The notes under the pieces: generated by a model
Database searches by the model: none
What the model was told of the DNA's origin: nothing
The model's input: only the letters and a program-made list of their open reading frames with translations
NCBI GenBank assembly: GCA_015057865.1
Contig: SVDH01000016.1
Span: 1-50,042, forward strand
Direction of reading: 5' to 3'
DNA from: Lachnospiraceae bacterium
Lineage (GTDB): Bacteria > Bacillota > Clostridia > Lachnospirales > Lachnospiraceae
DNA: 50,042 bases
Program-made: the position numbers and the translations under genes
Shown: positions 48,231 through 50,042 of the stretch, piece by piece
How positions within the stretch are numbered: position 1 is the first letter of the stretch
Layout of the letters: every line of letters starts with the position of its first letter

Positions 48231-49418
48231 TTACTCGATGATAGTAGCTACACGGCCTGAACCTACTGTACGGCCACCCTCACGGATAGCGAATGTAAGA
48301 CCCTGCTCCATAGCGATCGGATGGATCAGCTCGATGGTCATCTCTACGTTATCACCAGGCATGCACATCTCTGTGCCTTCCGGCAGGTTAACTACGCCAG
48401 TAACGTCAGTTGTACGGAAGTAGAACTGCGGACGATAGTTGTTGAAGAACGGTGTATGACGGCCACCCTCGTCCTTTGTCAGAACGTAAACCTGAGCGGT
48501 GAACTTTGTATGGCATGTTACAGTACCCGGTGCAGCCAGGACCTGTCCACGCTCGATGTCTTCTCTACGAACACCACGAAGCAGTGCGCCGATGTTGTCA
48601 CCAGCCTCAGCCTCGTCAAGCAGCTTACGGAACATCTCGATACCGGTTACAGTTGTCTTCTGAGTCTCCTCACGGATACCTACGATTTCAACTTCCTCGT
48701 TCAGATGCAGTGTACCACGCTCTACTCTACCAGTTGCAACAGTACCACGACCTGTGATTGTGAATACGTCCTCAACCGGCATCAGGAACGGCTTATCTGT
48801 ATCACGCTGCGGATCCGGAATGTACTCGTCTACTGTAGCCATCAGCTCCATGATCTTGTCGCCCCATTCGCCTGACGGATCTTCCAGAGCTTTCAGAGCA
48901 GAACCCTTGATGATCGGGCTGTCTTCGAAACCATACTCTTCCAGAACTTCAGTTACTTCCATCTCTACAAGCTCGATCAGCTCTTCGTCATCAACCATGT
49001 CGCACTTGTTCAGGAATACTACGATGTACGGTACGCCTACCTGACGGGAAAGCAGGATGTGCTCTCTTGTCTGAGCCATAACACCGTCTGTAGCAGCTAC
49101 TACCAGAACAGCGCCGTCCATCTGAGCAGCACCAGTGATCATGTTCTTAACGTAGTCAGCATGTCCTGGGCAGTCAACGTGTGCATAGTGACGATTCTCT
49201 GTCTCATACTCAACGTGAGCAGTAGAGATTGTGATACCACGCTCTCTCTCTTCCGGAGCTTTATCGATGTTCTCGAAATCAACCTGTGTGTTACCTGCAA
49301 CTCTCTCGGACAGAACCTTTGTGATAGCTGCTGTCAGAGTTGTTTTACCATGATCTACGTGACCGATGGTACCAATATTACAATGCGGTTTTGATCTCTC
49401 AAATCTTTCTTTTCCCAT
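48231..49418 (-). CDS. tuf: Elongation factor Tu
   Basis: This 395-residue GTPase delivers aminoacyl-tRNA to the ribosome. Motifs are intact: GHVDHGKT (19-26), the RGITI switch I segment, DCPGH (81-85) and NKCD (about 136-139); the GRVERG and GGRHTPF blocks of domains II and III are also present. Sequence is of normal Firmicutes type. It follows fusA as in the str operon. CTAAGGAGG-type ribosome site lies upstream of the ATG at 49418. No unusual substitution was seen in the GTP or antibiotic-contact regions. Confidence 0.98.
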   Translation of the reverse strand: MGKERFERSKPHCNIGTIGHVDHGKTTLTAAITKVLSERVAGNTQVDFENIDKAPEERERGITISTAHVEYETENRHYAHVDCPGHADYVKNMITGAAQMDGAVLVVAATDGVMAQTREHILLSRQVGVPYIVVFLNKCDMVDDEELIELVEMEVTEVLEEYGFEDSPIIKGSALKALEDPSGEWGDKIMELMATVDEYIPDPQRDTDKPFLMPVEDVFTITGRGTVATGRVERGTLHLNEEVEIVGIREETQKTTVTGIEMFRKLLDEAEAGDNIGALLRGVRREDIERGQVLAAPGTVTCHTKFTAQVYVLTKDEGGRHTPFFNNYRPQFYFRTTDVTGVVNLPEGTEMCMPGDNVEMTIELIHPIAMEQGLTFAIREGGRTVGSGRVATIIE

Positions 49419-49473
49419 TTTAGAATTTCCTCCTTAATGATTCGCGCTGCAAGTTTCTATATCTCGCACTACC

Positions 49474-49507
49474 AAATACTGCGGTTCTTACCGCATCCGC
49501 AGTATTT
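49474..49507 (-). promoter_or_regulatory. Hairpin between fusA and tuf
   Basis: AAATACTGCGG (49474-49484) and CCGCAGTATTT (49497-49507) form a perfect 11-base stem with a 12-base loop, without a T run on the minus strand. It may be an RNA-processing or stabilising element that sets the tuf mRNA level apart from fusA, or a weak attenuator. Confidence 0.5.
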
Positions 49508-49558
49508 CCGCATAGTACGATTATAGTAAACTTACAAAACGATTTCAAGTTCTATTTT

Positions 49559-50042
49559 TTATTTCTCGTGTGCGTTGATGATCTTCTCAGCAACTGACTT
49601 CGGTACCGGCTCATATTTCTCAAAGAACATTGAGTAGTTACCACGTCCCTGTGTCTTGGAACGAAGGTCTGTTGCGTAACCGAACATCTCGGAAAGCGGA
49701 ACATATGCTTTCACGATCTTGCCGTTTCCAACATCATCCATGCTCTCGATACGTCCACGACGTGAGTTAACATCACCGATAACATCACCGAGATATTCTT
49801 CCGGCATGGTAACTTCAACCTTCATGATCGGCTCAAGCAGTGTCGGCTCAGCCTTCTTCATAGCCTCTTTGAAGCACATGGATCCTGCAATGTGGAATGC
49901 CATTTCTGAAGAGTCGACTTCATGGTAAGTTCCGTCGTAAACAACTGCCTTGATACCAAGTACCGGGAAGCCTGCCAGGATACCTGCCTGTGCTGCTTCT
50001 TCGATACCTTCGCCGACTGCCGGGATGTACTCTTTCGGGATT
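49559..50042 (-). CDS. fusA: Elongation factor G, C-terminal part (5' end outside window)
   Basis: The frame is open to the window edge; the start is beyond base 50042. The visible 160 residues are domains IV-V of [23 protein letters not shown] at the first residues, then [54 protein letters not shown] and the final EKIINAHEK region. EF-G drives ribosome translocation. The gene is cotranscribed with tuf, 140 bases apart. Confidence 0.97.
   Translation of the reverse strand, partial: IPKEYIPAVGEGIEEAAQAGILAGFPVLGIKAVVYDGTYHEVDSSEMAFHIAGSMCFKEAMKKAEPTLLEPIMKVEVTMPEEYLGDVIGDVNSRRGRIESMDDVGNGKIVKAYVPLSEMFGYATDLRSKTQGRGNYSMFFEKYEPVPKSVAEKIINAHEK

Overview
The window looks like chromosomal DNA of a strictly anaerobic, Gram-positive clostridium, most probably a gut Lachnospiraceae-type organism. 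This rests on the gene content: Clostridia-style tuf/fusA, tandem YhgE/Pip proteins, a four-subunit 2-oxoacid:ferredoxin oxidoreductase, a rubrerythrin fusion, [FeFe]-hydrogenase H-cluster motifs and strong AGGAGG ribosome sites. Base composition is intermediate. I cannot name a species. No rRNA, tRNA, CRISPR array, prophage or intact insertion sequence was recognised, and no gap between genes exceeds about 250 bases.

Layout. 0-5.4 kb: the end of an SH3/3D cell-wall type protein, a RelB/DinJ-like antitoxin fused to an unknown domain behind a double-palindrome promoter, a universal stress protein plus GH13 glycosidase operon, a LysR regulator divergent from a YczE-type membrane protein, and a DUF4186 protein. 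5.4-8.6 kb: a SUV3-like RNA/DNA helicase and a MATE exporter. 8.8-18.6 kb: a carbohydrate region on the minus strand (lipoprotein and GH2 glycosidase; then flavin reductase-rubredoxin-rubrerythrin fusion, GT-B-like protein, GPH sugar transporter and GH36 alpha-galactosidase). 18.8-22.9 kb, plus strand: a four-subunit ferredoxin-dependent 2-oxoacid oxidoreductase operon followed by a LysR gene. 23.0-28.3 kb: a two-component system preceded by four exact 10-bp tandem repeats, then a B12-binding radical SAM protein. 28.3-36.1 kb, minus strand: two YhgE/Pip proteins, a K+ channel, a tiny leader ORF, a DUF4405 membrane cytochrome-like protein, a DUF364 protein and an old-yellow-enzyme family oxidoreductase.

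36.2-48.1 kb is the most interesting part: a redox and hydrolase island with its own regulators. One operon, divergent from a TetR gene, encodes an FAD flavoprotein of the fumarate reductase/KsdD superfamily, a one-cluster ferredoxin and a homologue of the PhlG/phloretin hydrolase family, which cleaves C-C bonds of acylphloroglucinols. A second operon, divergent from a PucR-type regulator, encodes a CocE-like alpha/beta hydrolase, a 2[4Fe-4S] ferredoxin, an AprA/FrdA-like flavoprotein and an [FeFe]-hydrogenase homologue whose active-site cysteines are intact but whose N-terminal [2Fe-2S] domain has lost three of four cysteines. A lambda-crystallin-type 3-hydroxyacid dehydrogenase follows. Together these suggest uptake or release of a small dietary or plant molecule, hydrolysis of an ester or amide, ferredoxin- or H2-linked reduction of a C=C bond, and hydrolytic C-C cleavage. 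The substrate is unknown. The window closes with tuf and the 3' part of fusA.
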